Shown here in pieces: positions 26,378 to 34,869 of a stretch of DNA of 41,134 nucleotides. The notes under the pieces are model-generated. The model was given only the letters and a program-made list of their open reading frames with translations, was not told the origin of the DNA and searched no databases. Within the stretch, counting starts at the first letter, position 1. Each line of letters begins with the position of its first letter. The position numbers and the translations under genes were made by a program. Source of the DNA: Acidimicrobium sp. UBA3029 (GTDB lineage Bacteria; Actinomycetota; Acidimicrobiia; Acidimicrobiales; Ilumatobacteraceae); assembly GCA_002367695.1 (NCBI GenBank), contig DFDK01000114.1, forward strand, positions 1 through 41,134, read 5' to 3'.

Positions 26378-27831
26378 GAGAGCGCACCTATCAATTGATT
26401 AGCAACTTGAGCATCATTAAATGGCAGAACCTGATTGCCAATGGTTTGGGTAATTTCATGACCCTTGCCAGCGATGATCACAACATCACCTTTTCTAGCT
26501 GTCCTTAGAGCTAATTCTATTGCAGATCGACGATCCAACTCGACACTTATCGATGCCCGTCGGTCAGCATCTTCGATGCCAGAAATTATTTGTTGTGCGA
26601 TGTCCATAGGCTCCTCTGAACGAGGATTATCAGATGTCACGATCACGAAATCTGCTTGTGACGCTGCAATTGCTCCCATCTGCGGACGCTTTGTCTTATC
26701 TCGATCACCACCACAGCCGAACACCAAGATAATTTTCCCACCCGGGGCAATGATTTCTCGCGTTGTGTCCAGAACGCGACGCAGCGCATCCGGAGTATGT
26801 GCGTAGTCAATTATCACATCAAACGGTGCACCATTTGAGATGGATTCAAATCTGCCAGCGACCGTTCCCGCAGCTGCTAATCCTGAAACAATGTCGATGA
26901 TGTCAACCCCAAGACTGACCGCCACAGTGGCGGCGGCAAGCGAATTTGACACATTAAATTTCCCTCCGACTGGAACATGCAAAGTCTTGTTCCGCCAAAC
27001 ATACGAGTGGCTGCTTGTTGTGACTTCAAGACCTTCTACATCGTCCAATCCAAAGCTCACTGTTTTAATTTCGGTCGCGTCCAGCAACAATTGCCCGTAT
27101 ACATCATCACGATTGATAATTCCGATACCCGCAAACTTATTTTCAAACAAACTTGCTTTTGCAGCAAAATAACGCTCTTGAGTTTTATGAAAATCTAAGT
27201 GCTCTGGTGAAAGATTGAGAAAAACAACCGCATCAAATTGCGTACCGACAATGCGTTGCAAGACAATTGCATGTGATGTCACTTCCATTACGACCGCTTC
27301 CATGCCAACATTGACTGCCTGCCACAAACTTCGCTGTAAGTCGCATGACTCTGGAGTTGTCCTGACGCTAGACAACGTTCCAAGCACTTCCGTGTTCAGA
27401 CCCTGCTGCCTGAAAATCGCGGCCAGAAGATGTGCTGTTGTTGTCTTACCGTTCGTACCAGTGATACCAACAACACACATTTTTTGGCTCGGATGATCGT
27501 AAAAAGTGCTCGAAATCTCTCCCATTGCGCGGCGAGTATCAGTTACAACTATTTGAGCACAGTCGAGAGGAAGTTCGCGCTCGACCAAAAGTGCAGATGC
27601 ACCAGCATCCAGTGCATCTCGGGCAAATTCATGACCGTCCGCATGCTCTCCCACGACGCAACAAAACAACGAATCACGACTCACCTGCGTCGAATCGTTA
27701 GTGATATCCCTGATTATCGGATCGAGCGAGCCAACTGAGGTGTACATCACACCGGGCAAATGACCGGCATACGTTGTTTCGAGCAGTTTGCCAAGCGCTA
27801 CTGACGCGACCGTATCCGTCGTCGCCTTCAT
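26374..27831 (-). CDS. murE: UDP-MurNAc-tripeptide synthetase (meso-DAP adding)
   Basis: This Mur ligase of about 485 residues adds the third amino acid of the stem peptide. The ATP loop is GITGTNGKTTTAHLL, with NLSPEHLDFHKTQERY in the centre and a C-terminal VTSDNPRSEEP. The DNPR motif is the recognised signature for meso-diaminopimelate, so the wall is of the DAP type. The start is ATG 27831, two bases after the ftsI stop. An upstream frame from 27876 would overlap ftsI and adds Cys- and Trp-rich residues unlike the family. Its stop overlaps the mraY ATG. Confidence 0.96.
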   Translation of the reverse strand: MKATTDTVASVALGKLLETTYAGHLPGVMYTSVGSLDPIIRDITNDSTQVSRDSLFCCVVGEHADGHEFARDALDAGASALLVERELPLDCAQIVVTDTRRAMGEISSTFYDHPSQKMCVVGITGTNGKTTTAHLLAAIFRQQGLNTEVLGTLSSVRTTPESCDLQRSLWQAVNVGMEAVVMEVTSHAIVLQRIVGTQFDAVVFLNLSPEHLDFHKTQERYFAAKASLFENKFAGIGIINRDDVYGQLLLDATEIKTVSFGLDDVEGLEVTTSSHSYVWRNKTLHVPVGGKFNVSNSLAAATVAVSLGVDIIDIVSGLAAAGTVAGRFESISNGAPFDVIIDYAHTPDALRRVLDTTREIIAPGGKIILVFGCGGDRDKTKRPQMGAIAASQADFVIVTSDNPRSEEPMDIAQQIISGIEDADRRASISVELDRRSAIELALRTARKGDVVIIAGKGHEITQTIGNQVLPFNDAQVANQLIGALS

Positions 27832-27833
27832 AA

Positions 27834-29765
27834 CTAGTGTGCAGCCCCAAGCTCGGCAGGTCGCACCTTTAGACAACCCATATCCGTAGCTGCAGGTCGA
27901 ATATCAAGTTCGTTGATAAGTACCTGAGCGATGTTTGCAAATACTGGCGCAGCAGCGGTACCACCGAAACGGTCGCGTGATGCTGGGTCCGGTTCGTCAA
28001 TTGACACCAAAACGGTGAAGCGTGGATTTTCTGCTGGCAAGAATCCGACGAACGAAGCAAAATACGCACGCGAGCCATCATCCTTGATGTAGGTACCGTT
28101 GTCTTGACGTTTGTAGCCAGTGCCTGTCTTTCCTGCAACGGTCATGCCTGGCACCTTTGCAAGCGAGGCAGTTCCAAAGCACACGACGTCACTCATCAGT
28201 GAACGCATCGTTGCTGCCACTTCTGGTTTGATCACGGTGTGGGTAGCCGATGGCGTGCTTGGCTGATTAATGCCGTCCAAGTCAATCACCGAACTGACAA
28301 GTCGTGGTGCAACGTATACACCGTTATTGGCAACCACATTGACACCCGCGATTAGCTGCAATGCACTCGCAGAGTATCCGTAACCATATGCAGTCGTTAT
28401 TTTTTCAGTACCACGCAACTCATTAAAGGATTTCAGCAACCCCTTGCTCTCGCCCGGATAATTGACGTCCGTCTTTGCTCCAAATCCATACTCTTGCAAA
28501 TACTTGTGCAGCGTCTCTGCTGGCATTGTCTGCGCGATTTGCACTGTTCCGAGGTTTGATGAGTCGACGATGATCTTACGCACTGTCATCTCTTCGAGTC
28601 CGTGCGGGTATGCGTCAGTAATTGAGTGCACCCATCGGGTTCCTTGGTTAAATACCTGCTTGCCTGGAACCTTGAACACCGAGTTCGTTTCTACAGTTGC
28701 TTCGTTAAGCGCGGCGGAAATACTAAATACTTTTGCTACCGACCCTGGCTCGTATGCATCCACTGCAGCAAAGTTGCCTGAGTCTGCGGTGTACGTGCCA
28801 TCAGTATTTACTCGAATGGTCGACATTGCATAAATTTCACCAGTTGTCGAATCCATCACAATGGCCGCACCACCACGGGCGTTAAGTCGAGTGATCTGTT
28901 GAGTAACAATTGCGTCCACCTGAAACTGAATATTGCGATCGATCGTTGTCACCAGGTCTTGACCTCGCACTGCGGCCTGACTTGAATCATCACCAGTAGG
29001 TATTGATTGACCCTTGCTATTCACTTCGCGCACCGTTCGCCCATCAGCGCCTGCAAGCAGCTCGTCGAACTGTTCCTCGAGACCCGAAATACCAATGCCG
29101 TCAATATCAGTTCGACCAACAAGTGCACGCAGTCCATCCGATGTCAGAGTTCTGCTTTGTTCTGGATACGAAGAGATTCCCGGGAGATTGAGTGCAGCCA
29201 GCGCATCAGAAACCTCAGTTGTGGCCTGGCGGGCTATGTAGAGAAAACTAGAGCCCATATTTTGGAGCTTGCTTGCAAGCACCAACTCGTCTTCTGGCGA
29301 CAGGCCAAGAACAGAAGCAATCGCATGTGCAGTTGCAACCGGATCGACGACAATTCGAGGATCAGCGAATACGGTGCGCGTCGGTACTGGCAATGCCAGT
29401 TCTAAACCGTTGCGATCAAGGATCGAGCCGCGCTCTGCACGTGCCGTCGATATTCGGGTTCGTTGACTCACGCTTGCTTCGCGATAGGCACCTGCTCCGA
29501 CTGTCTGCAAATACGAAACCCGAACAAGCATTGTCACCAATAACAACGAGACCAGCACATACATTGCAACAAGCCGAAACCGAATCTTGCCACCCTGCAG
29601 ATTTGTGTAAAAAGATGTAACCGAAGTGCGAGCACGATCACGCACCACATCAACCGCATTTGTTTGACGTCGAGCTTGCTGTCGCGACTGATTCCCCGAC
29701 TGACGTCGTGGCTGTACGCGTGACGTAGGCACTCGCCCACCCCGTCCCCCAGCTACAACGCTCAT
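27834..29765 (-). CDS. ftsI: Septal transpeptidase FtsI (class B penicillin-binding protein)
   Basis: This 643-residue transpeptidase cross-links peptidoglycan at the septum. A long basic cytosolic N-terminus (1-60) precedes one membrane segment (about 66-82), followed by the pedestal domain and a penicillin-binding domain. The active-site motifs are S342-V-A-K345, S402-S403-N404 and K546-T-G-T549. No PASTA domain is present. The ATG overlaps the ftsL stop as ATGA. It pairs functionally with FtsW encoded further along. Confidence 0.97.
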   Translation of the reverse strand: MSVVAGGRGGRVPTSRVQPRRQSGNQSRQQARRQTNAVDVVRDRARTSVTSFYTNLQGGKIRFRLVAMYVLVSLLLVTMLVRVSYLQTVGAGAYREASVSQRTRISTARAERGSILDRNGLELALPVPTRTVFADPRIVVDPVATAHAIASVLGLSPEDELVLASKLQNMGSSFLYIARQATTEVSDALAALNLPGISSYPEQSRTLTSDGLRALVGRTDIDGIGISGLEEQFDELLAGADGRTVREVNSKGQSIPTGDDSSQAAVRGQDLVTTIDRNIQFQVDAIVTQQITRLNARGGAAIVMDSTTGEIYAMSTIRVNTDGTYTADSGNFAAVDAYEPGSVAKVFSISAALNEATVETNSVFKVPGKQVFNQGTRWVHSITDAYPHGLEEMTVRKIIVDSSNLGTVQIAQTMPAETLHKYLQEYGFGAKTDVNYPGESKGLLKSFNELRGTEKITTAYGYGYSASALQLIAGVNVVANNGVYVAPRLVSSVIDLDGINQPSTPSATHTVIKPEVAATMRSLMSDVVCFGTASLAKVPGMTVAGKTGTGYKRQDNGTYIKDDGSRAYFASFVGFLPAENPRFTVLVSIDEPDPASRDRFGGTAAAPVFANIAQVLINELDIRPAATDMGCLKVRPAELGAAH

Positions 29766-30253
29766 GGTGTTACCTGTCCTTGTTGCAATGTCGTAAAGGC
29801 AGCGAGAGGATTCAAACTTGAAATTGCGGATGGTTCAGCGATCTTGGGATCCATCGAACCAGTTGCAATAATTACTTGTGCTACGACATCTTGGGGAACT
29901 TCAACGAATCTTGAGCCGAGACCTTGCGACATCCCTTGCAAACCAGCCTGTGTGCGCAAATACTCTGGCGCCAGCAAACCTGCTCGCTGCTGGCGAAGCT
30001 GGTCCTGGTACAACTTTGCCAAGCGCAATTCACTCGACACATGATCCAACTTCAATTGCTGTTCAGCAATGACAGCCTGAAAACCGATTGCAATACTCAT
30101 CAAGAGAAACAGGCCAATAGCACCTGCAGCAAATATCCGCAGCGTTCGACGAGTTGTCTGAGGAACGAGAGCGAGATGGCGCTCAGGGGGTATCGACTGA
30201 ACTCGACGTGGACCAGAATGTGGTCTTCGTTCGACTGCAATCGCTAGCGCCAT
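29762..30253 (-). CDS. ftsL: FtsL-like division protein
   Basis: This 163-residue bitopic membrane protein has a cytosolic N-terminus of about 38 residues, one membrane helix (about 40-62) and an outside heptad-like coiled coil (about 65-95, AEQQLKLDHVSSELRLAKLYQDQLRQQ). A variable tail follows. It is assigned mainly by position between rsmH and ftsI and by topology, since FtsL sequences are poorly conserved. FtsL bridges FtsQ and FtsW-FtsI. It begins one base after the rsmH stop and overlaps ftsI. Confidence 0.85.
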   Translation of the reverse strand: MALAIAVERRPHSGPRRVQSIPPERHLALVPQTTRRTLRIFAAGAIGLFLLMSIAIGFQAVIAEQQLKLDHVSSELRLAKLYQDQLRQQRAGLLAPEYLRTQAGLQGMSQGLGSRFVEVPQDVVAQVIIATGSMDPKIAEPSAISSLNPLAAFTTLQQGQVTP

Positions 30254-30254
30254 C

Positions 30255-31253
30255 TCAACTACTCACTTTCTCAATGACCCGTAACCGCGCCGAAGCAGCT
30301 CGCGGGTTAATTTCGACCTCATTCGCACTCGGACGCTCACTCACTCGCACTTTGCGAACCAGTTTGTGTAGTGGCGACGCGTGGTGGTGGTAGGGCGATG
30401 CAATTATTTGCACCTTTGGGTCGGCCTCTGCATCTTTAAATGCTTGTTTGACAATTCGATCTTCCCCAGAGTGATATGACAGCACCGCTATGCGCCCGCC
30501 AGGACTGGTTACACGAATTGCTTCATTGAGAGCATGAGGCAATACGTCGAGTTCTTTATTGACCTCGATACGAATTGCTTGGAAGCTGCGCTTTGCGGGG
30601 TGGCCTCCGGTACGTCGCGCTGGCGCAGGAATTGCTCCCGCAATAACTTCGGCCAGTTGCACCGTGTCGGTTATCGGTCGCGCAGCAACAATTGCTTTAC
30701 TAATCCGGTAAGCAAATCGCTCGTCTGCATTATTTCTCAAAACATGTGTCAGTTGTTCTACGTCGTAAGAATTCACCACGTCCGAAGCCTTCAGTTGCTG
30801 CGTGGTATCCATGCGCATGTCAAGTGGTCCAGAATTGCGATATGAAAAACCACGATCAGCCATATCGAGCTGGGGCGACGAGACGCCAAGATCAAAAAGC
30901 GCACCAGATATTTCGGTAATGCTGTTGCGCTCAAGCATTGCCGATATCCCATCAAAGCGTCCCTGCTCAATTATTAAGCGTTCGCCAACCTCTGTATTTT
31001 CGTTAGCAAGTTTGCGGCCATGCGCAATAGCAACTGGGTCCTGATCAATGCCAAGCACCCGCATCCACGGATATGCGGTCAATAACCGAACCGTATGACC
31101 TGCGCCGCCCATGGTTGCGTCGACAACTACACCGTGGGGCACGGGTGCAAATACTTCTACGATCTCTGCAGCCATGACTGGCTCATGGCCAAATGAATTC
31201 AATCCATTTGACGTCGCTGCACTATTTACTTGGCTGTTTAACGAGTTAGACAT
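30255..31253 (-). CDS. rsmH: 16S rRNA (cytosine-1402-N4) methyltransferase RsmH (MraW)
   Basis: This 332-residue S-adenosylmethionine-dependent methyltransferase modifies C1402 of 16S rRNA. The family start is seen as GHEPVMAAEIVEVF; the SAM site is VVDATMGGAGHTVRLL and LGIDQDPVAIAHG. The blocks FDLGVSSPQLDMADRGFSY, PAKRSFQAIRIEVNKEL and VLSYHSGEDRIVKQAF are all present. The ATG at 31253 has no visible Shine-Dalgarno. It is preceded by a 245-bp leader with a structured RNA and a 55-codon frame that ends 16 bases inside rsmH, so its translation may depend on that leader. Confidence 0.97.
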   Translation of the reverse strand: MSNSLNSQVNSAATSNGLNSFGHEPVMAAEIVEVFAPVPHGVVVDATMGGAGHTVRLLTAYPWMRVLGIDQDPVAIAHGRKLANENTEVGERLIIEQGRFDGISAMLERNSITEISGALFDLGVSSPQLDMADRGFSYRNSGPLDMRMDTTQQLKASDVVNSYDVEQLTHVLRNNADERFAYRISKAIVAARPITDTVQLAEVIAGAIPAPARRTGGHPAKRSFQAIRIEVNKELDVLPHALNEAIRVTSPGGRIAVLSYHSGEDRIVKQAFKDAEADPKVQIIASPYHHHASPLHKLVRKVRVSERPSANEVEINPRAASARLRVIEKVSS

Positions 31254-31305
31254 AATTGCTTGTTCACGATCGCAATTCGTTTGTGTAACTTCAGGACACC
31301 TGTGC

Positions 31306-31427
31306 TTCGCTCTTCAGCAGTCCCCCGGCTTGCGGTGCCGCCGGGATGTCTCCCCGCGCGTACGAGATAGAAGCGGGCGGAGTTGATGCTGTCTACCTTG
31401 CTCACCGGAAGACTGCTGAAGAGCGAA
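31306..31427 (-). ncRNA. Structured leader RNA upstream of rsmH (likely mraW RNA motif)
   Basis: Two 17-bp arms pair perfectly: 31306-31322 with 31411-31427. Inside are two smaller hairpins, one near 31323-31345 (CCC-CGGC with GCCG-GGG, bulged) and one near 31350-31382 (CTCC-CCGC with GCGG-GGAG). This gives a three-way-junction shape of about 122 bases between the mraZ stop and rsmH. No T-run follows on the minus strand, so it is not a simple terminator. From memory, a conserved mraW RNA motif has been reported at this place in actinobacteria; I cannot compare with its consensus here. Its ligand or function is unknown. Confidence 0.7.
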
Positions 31428-31498
31428 ACCTTTTGAAGTGATCTCGAACTTGCTACACGTTGCGTTGGTTCGTGACCTGTCTCCCTTCGTCGGTTTCT

Positions 31499-31915
31499 CT
31501 ATTGACCAGTGCCCGCAATTTGCTGCAAGCCTTCGTCACTGATGCGCTGATGGCGCGTTGGATCCCAAATTTCTGCGCGGTCGAAAGAGCCGCTTACTAC
31601 TACTCGCGAATTGAGAGTGAGACCGGCATATTCGCGCAAGATTTCATCGATATTGATCCGACCTTGTGCATCTACAACGACTTCAAATGTGTTGCTCGCG
31701 AGCGCACGCTGCTGATTGCGGTCCATCTCGCCCGAGCGCACTTTCTCAACCGCATCTTTGGCTACTGCTTCAAATGCCTCTGCCGTCAAAATATCGACAC
31801 ACTTATCGCGACCAATTGAAAGGTAACAACGGGGTTCTAAACGGGGACGAAACGAAGCGGGCAATCCAAGCCGACCCTTTGGGTCCAACTGTCGCTCATG
31901 CACCCCTACAAACAC
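31499..31915 (-). CDS. mraZ: Transcriptional regulator MraZ
   Basis: This 138-residue regulator binds DNA as a ring of subunits, each with two AbrB-like halves. Both halves show the family core: DPKGRLGLPASFR near residue 11 and DAQGRINIDEILREYAGL near residue 80. In studied bacteria MraZ represses its own operon through repeated TGGGN boxes spaced at 10 bp. Four such boxes lie about 100 bp upstream here. The start is GTG 31915, supported by GGAGG six bases upstream. It is the first gene of the division cluster. Confidence 0.97.
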   Translation of the reverse strand: MFVGVHERQLDPKGRLGLPASFRPRLEPRCYLSIGRDKCVDILTAEAFEAVAKDAVEKVRSGEMDRNQQRALASNTFEVVVDAQGRINIDEILREYAGLTLNSRVVVSGSFDRAEIWDPTRHQRISDEGLQQIAGTGQ

Positions 31916-32015
31916 TTGTGGCCTCCGCTGCCGTTTACTTATTGCTGCAATTCCGTGCTTTTCCCTGCTGCCACTGGGTTTGGGCCATCGCCCTAACCAA
32001 GTGAAAAGAGACTAT

Positions 32016-32062
32016 CCCCACTTTCCCCCACTTACAAGCATTATGCCCCACTTTTCTCCACT
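32016..32062 (-). promoter_or_regulatory. MraZ operator and mraZ promoter
   Basis: On the minus strand AGTGGGG or AGTGGAG boxes end at 32016, 32026, 32046 and 32056 (three AGTGGGG, one AGTGGAG), all on one 10-bp register with the middle position skipped. The skipped stretch holds CATAAT (32045-32040), a good -10 element. Two boxes lie in the expected -10/-35 spacer and two just after the likely transcription start near 32033. No clear -35 was found. This matches the TGGGN repeat rule known for MraZ and predicts repression of mraZ by its product. Confidence 0.75.
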
Positions 32063-32132
32063 TTTTATTGACATGACTCCTGGACATGGAGAAGCCACCG
32101 CGGGGCAATCAGAAACTGGGTGTGGGCGCGCG

Positions 32133-32831
32133 CTATACGAGAGCTAATTGCGCCGTAAAGGCTGCCAGTACATCAGCAGCTGAGACACCAACTGCGATTT
32201 GGCTGAAGGGCATCACACTGTGTTCGAGATTTAATTTAATTCCAGTACGAGCGCTGTTTAGACCACTGAGCAATCCAGCAAGCTGCTCAGACAAATCAGA
32301 TCCCCACTCCAAATACATCGTGCACTGAAAACGCGCGGCTTCTTGAGTGCGTCGCTGGCTAATGCCAACAATTTTTGCAGGCCTACCTGCAGTATCGGGC
32401 ATCACCACTTCACCCGGCCCGACACCAGAAAAACAGACCAAGTCTCCATACTCGCCCGTGGCAAGATTTTGTTGATGCACATGTGCCGTCAAAGCAACTG
32501 TGGGTGCGAGCGATTTGATCACCCCCAGCCATACGTCGCCCAACCACCATGAAGCTCGCCCAACATCGTCTATCCAGAGTCGATCATTCTTAGGGATAAC
32601 CACGTCGAGCCAGACCTGCTTCCCGGGCGATAGGAACACCATCCCGCCGCCACTTCTTCGGCGCACTATTTCTACATTCTCATTCGCACACGCAACAAGA
32701 TCGAGTTCGGTCTCTGTTTGTCGCGAACCCAGCACGATCGCAGGAGAGGTGATATCCACATTCCACACACTTCGTTCTGCTGGAAGATCACGCCCATGTT
32801 GCTCACTCGCAGTTGTACGCACATCGTGCAT
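32133..32831 (-). CDS. Lipoate-protein ligase family protein
   Basis: This protein of about 232 residues belongs to the biotin/lipoyl ligase (LplA/BPL) fold. The lipoyl-adenylate pocket is recognisable as RRRSGGGMVFLSPGKQVWLDVVIP, followed by VCFSGVGPGEVV and a KIVGISQRRTQ block with the conserved Lys. It may attach or transfer lipoyl or octanoyl groups, though the short C-terminus leaves substrate and direction open. The ATG at 32831 is chosen because it lies 13 bp after the HNH gene stop. The longer frame to 32930 overlaps that gene and adds atypical residues. It is the last gene of its run; the mraZ promoter follows. Confidence 0.82.
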   Translation of the reverse strand: MHDVRTTASEQHGRDLPAERSVWNVDITSPAIVLGSRQTETELDLVACANENVEIVRRRSGGGMVFLSPGKQVWLDVVIPKNDRLWIDDVGRASWWLGDVWLGVIKSLAPTVALTAHVHQQNLATGEYGDLVCFSGVGPGEVVMPDTAGRPAKIVGISQRRTQEAARFQCTMYLEWGSDLSEQLAGLLSGLNSARTGIKLNLEHSVMPFSQIAVGVSAADVLAAFTAQLALV

Positions 32832-32844
32832 ACGCCATGTCGAT

Positions 32845-33342
32845 TCAGGATGCAGCGGCAAGATACTGCTTCCACTCGTCGGGCACACGCCCCACCGACA
32901 CAGTGATCCACGCCAATTCACGAGGGGCAAGGGGTTGCGACTCGAGCAACATTCCAGCTTCTTCGGGTGTTCTATCGCGTTTACGCAAATTGCAAGGACG
33001 GCATGCTGCTGTTACGTTTTCCCAAATATGCATACCGCCCCGCGAGCGCGGCATTACATGGTCAATCGAGTCCGCAACTCCACCGCAGTACTGACAGCGG
33101 TGATCGTCTCGCGCAAACACCGCACGACGAGAAAGGGCTGTACGACGGTGGTACGGAACCTTGACCATGTATCGAAGCCGAATTACGAGCGGACCAGGAA
33201 TACTCATCGTTTCTGAATGCACATACGTTCCATCATCCTCAATGATTTCGGCTTTGTCCGAAAGCACCAAGCACACAGCGCGTCGCGCTGACACAACACT
33301 CAGCGGCTCGTATGTTGCATTTAATACCAGCGCGCTTCGCAT
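32845..33342 (-). CDS. HNH endonuclease family protein
   Basis: This 165-residue protein starts with the common actinobacterial MRSALVLNATYEPLSVVSARRA. It carries a C-terminal HNH domain with zinc cysteines in CQYCGG and CRPCN and the core DHVMPRSRGGMHIWEN. The fold is a beta-beta-alpha metal nuclease. The biological role of this widespread housekeeping-like HNH family is unclear, and nothing nearby suggests a restriction or phage function. It begins 3 bp after the small gene upstream and ends 13 bp before the lipoate-ligase-like gene. Confidence 0.92.
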   Translation of the reverse strand: MRSALVLNATYEPLSVVSARRAVCLVLSDKAEIIEDDGTYVHSETMSIPGPLVIRLRYMVKVPYHRRTALSRRAVFARDDHRCQYCGGVADSIDHVMPRSRGGMHIWENVTAACRPCNLRKRDRTPEEAGMLLESQPLAPRELAWITVSVGRVPDEWKQYLAAAS

Positions 33343-33345
33343 CAG

Positions 33346-33633
33346 TTATGCCTTGTGGAGTCGTCGACGCATCGACGTGCCGGTACTGTGCCAATCTTTT
33401 GACCACTCCAAATAATCGATGACGTCGGCAATCTCTGGTTGTTCGACGCCGTATCCATATTGAGTTGTCAATCGAAAATCGATATATGCACGCGAAGGCA
33501 CTGGCAAGTGCGAACCATTACGCCACCACTGTCGTGGCACTAACCGCTTTGCAGAACGAAGCGCCGTCATCCACAAACTGGGCCGCAAAACGACAACACC
33601 AATCAGTTTCAGATATGTGCGGAAGGCCAGCAT
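33346..33633 (-). CDS. Small hypothetical protein, about 95 residues
   Basis: This is an unrecognised basic protein. From ATG 33633 it opens with a hydrophobic stretch (TYLKLIGVVVLRPSLWMTAL) that could be a membrane-associated helix, then becomes Arg- and Trp-rich with RRLHKA at the end. The start sits 4 bases after the acyl-CoA dehydrogenase stop. A longer frame reaching 33738 would overlap that gene. Its tight spacing with both neighbours suggests a real co-transcribed gene. No function is proposed. Confidence 0.75.
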   Translation of the reverse strand: MLAFRTYLKLIGVVVLRPSLWMTALRSAKRLVPRQWWRNGSHLPVPSRAYIDFRLTTQYGYGVEQPEIADVIDYLEWSKDWHSTGTSMRRRLHKA

Positions 33634-33637
33634 CAGA

Positions 33638-34858
33638 TCAGCCTGGCTTTGGTTCCTTGGGTAGGCCCAATACCATCTCGCCGATGATGTTGCGTTGTAC
33701 CTGAGACGAACCCGCATAGATGGTTCCGGCGCGAGCATTTAAAAACGTCATCGCCCAACTCATCGAATCATTTGGCGCACCGGCGTCGTCGGTCGAGAAC
33801 GCACTTGAAGGCTTACGACCTGTTGGGGCCATTGCATCCATTCCCAAAATATCTACACCCAATTCGGTAACGATCTTGTGGTACTCACTCCAATACAACT
33901 TAAAGATTGCTCCGTCAGGTCCAGGGTGGTGTCCGGCCAAAAACTTTGTCAATGTGCGCATGCCCAGGTAACGCATCACTTGCACCTTGGAATAACACCA
34001 TGCCAACTTTTGGCGAATACGTGGGTCGTTGCTGACACCACGATCCTTTGCCAGTTGCAACAACCGATCAAACTCAGCCTCAAACGCAATCGGGGCGATT
34101 GATGCTGCAGCCCCGCGCTCAAAACCAAGCAGACCCATGGCAACAGCCCAACCGTTGTTGACTCCGCCAACAACATTTTCTTTTGGCACCACAGCGTCTG
34201 TATAGAACACTTCGTTAAATTCGCTCTCACCCGACAGCATCTTGATTGGGCGCACCAGGACCCCTGGCTGCCTCATATCTACGAGCAAAAACGAGATGCC
34301 TTTATGTTTTGGAGCATCAGGGTCTGTTCGTGCAAGCGTAAAAATATGATCAGCAAGATGACCGGCTGACGTCCAAATCTTTTGTCCGTTCAACACCCAT
34401 TGATCGCCGTCCAACTCTGCACGCAAACCAACGTTTGACAAATCGCTACCAGCGTTTGGTTCGCTGTAACCCTGGCACCATGTATCTTCGCCGGCGAGCA
34501 AACGAGGTAAGTAATAACGTTTTTGTTCTTCGGTACCAAACAGTAACAACGTGTTACCAAGCATCTGGATACTGAAAACATCGTTGTGCCCTCCAGTTGG
34601 CACACCAGCGCGAGCAAACTCTTCAGCGATGATGACTTGCTCAAGTTCCGATAAACCGCCGCCACCAAACTCGACAGGCCAACCGGGAGCAAGGTACCCA
34701 GATGCGAACAGTGTTGCGCGCCATTCGGTAATAAAATGCTCAAGCGCTTCGCCAGTAAGCGCGCCTATCCCCTGCCAATTTGGAGGCAACTTTTCGGCCA
34801 AAAAGGCCTGTACTTTTTCGCGATACTCTTCCGCTGCTGCGCTGTACGTCGGGTTCAT
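33638..34858 (-). CDS. Acyl-CoA dehydrogenase family protein
   Basis: This 406-residue flavoenzyme introduces a double bond into acyl-CoA thioesters. It shows the N-terminal helical domain, the FAD/substrate region WCQGYSEPNAGSDLSNV and KIWTSAGHLADHIFTLAR, and the C-terminal helical bundle ending in GTIYAGSSQVQRNIIGE. Overall length and the WPVEFGGGGLS block resemble enzymes acting on bulky or steroid-derived CoA esters in actinobacteria, but this is a loose impression. The substrate cannot be fixed from sequence. It lies 11 bp after the ROK gene on the same strand. Confidence 0.9.
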   Translation of the reverse strand: MNPTYSAAAEEYREKVQAFLAEKLPPNWQGIGALTGEALEHFITEWRATLFASGYLAPGWPVEFGGGGLSELEQVIIAEEFARAGVPTGGHNDVFSIQMLGNTLLLFGTEEQKRYYLPRLLAGEDTWCQGYSEPNAGSDLSNVGLRAELDGDQWVLNGQKIWTSAGHLADHIFTLARTDPDAPKHKGISFLLVDMRQPGVLVRPIKMLSGESEFNEVFYTDAVVPKENVVGGVNNGWAVAMGLLGFERGAAASIAPIAFEAEFDRLLQLAKDRGVSNDPRIRQKLAWCYSKVQVMRYLGMRTLTKFLAGHHPGPDGAIFKLYWSEYHKIVTELGVDILGMDAMAPTGRKPSSAFSTDDAGAPNDSMSWAMTFLNARAGTIYAGSSQVQRNIIGEMVLGLPKEPKPG

Positions 34859-34869
34859 GAGTCTTTACG

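Noticed and set aside
31306..31427. Intrinsic terminator between mraZ and rsmH
   Set aside because: The helix is long and GC-rich, but no T-run follows on the minus strand and the downstream genes belong to the same cluster.
32068..32073. Plus-strand TTGACA as a -35 box
   Set aside because: All genes for several kilobases on both sides are on the minus strand, and no -10 or plus-strand gene follows.
32831..32930. N-terminal extension of the lipoate-ligase-like gene
   Set aside because: It overlaps the HNH gene by 86 bases and contains Cys/Trp-rich residues absent from the family.
32500..33216. 238-codon plus-strand frame
   Set aside because: It is antisense to the HNH and lipoate-ligase-like genes, both of which have clear family motifs.
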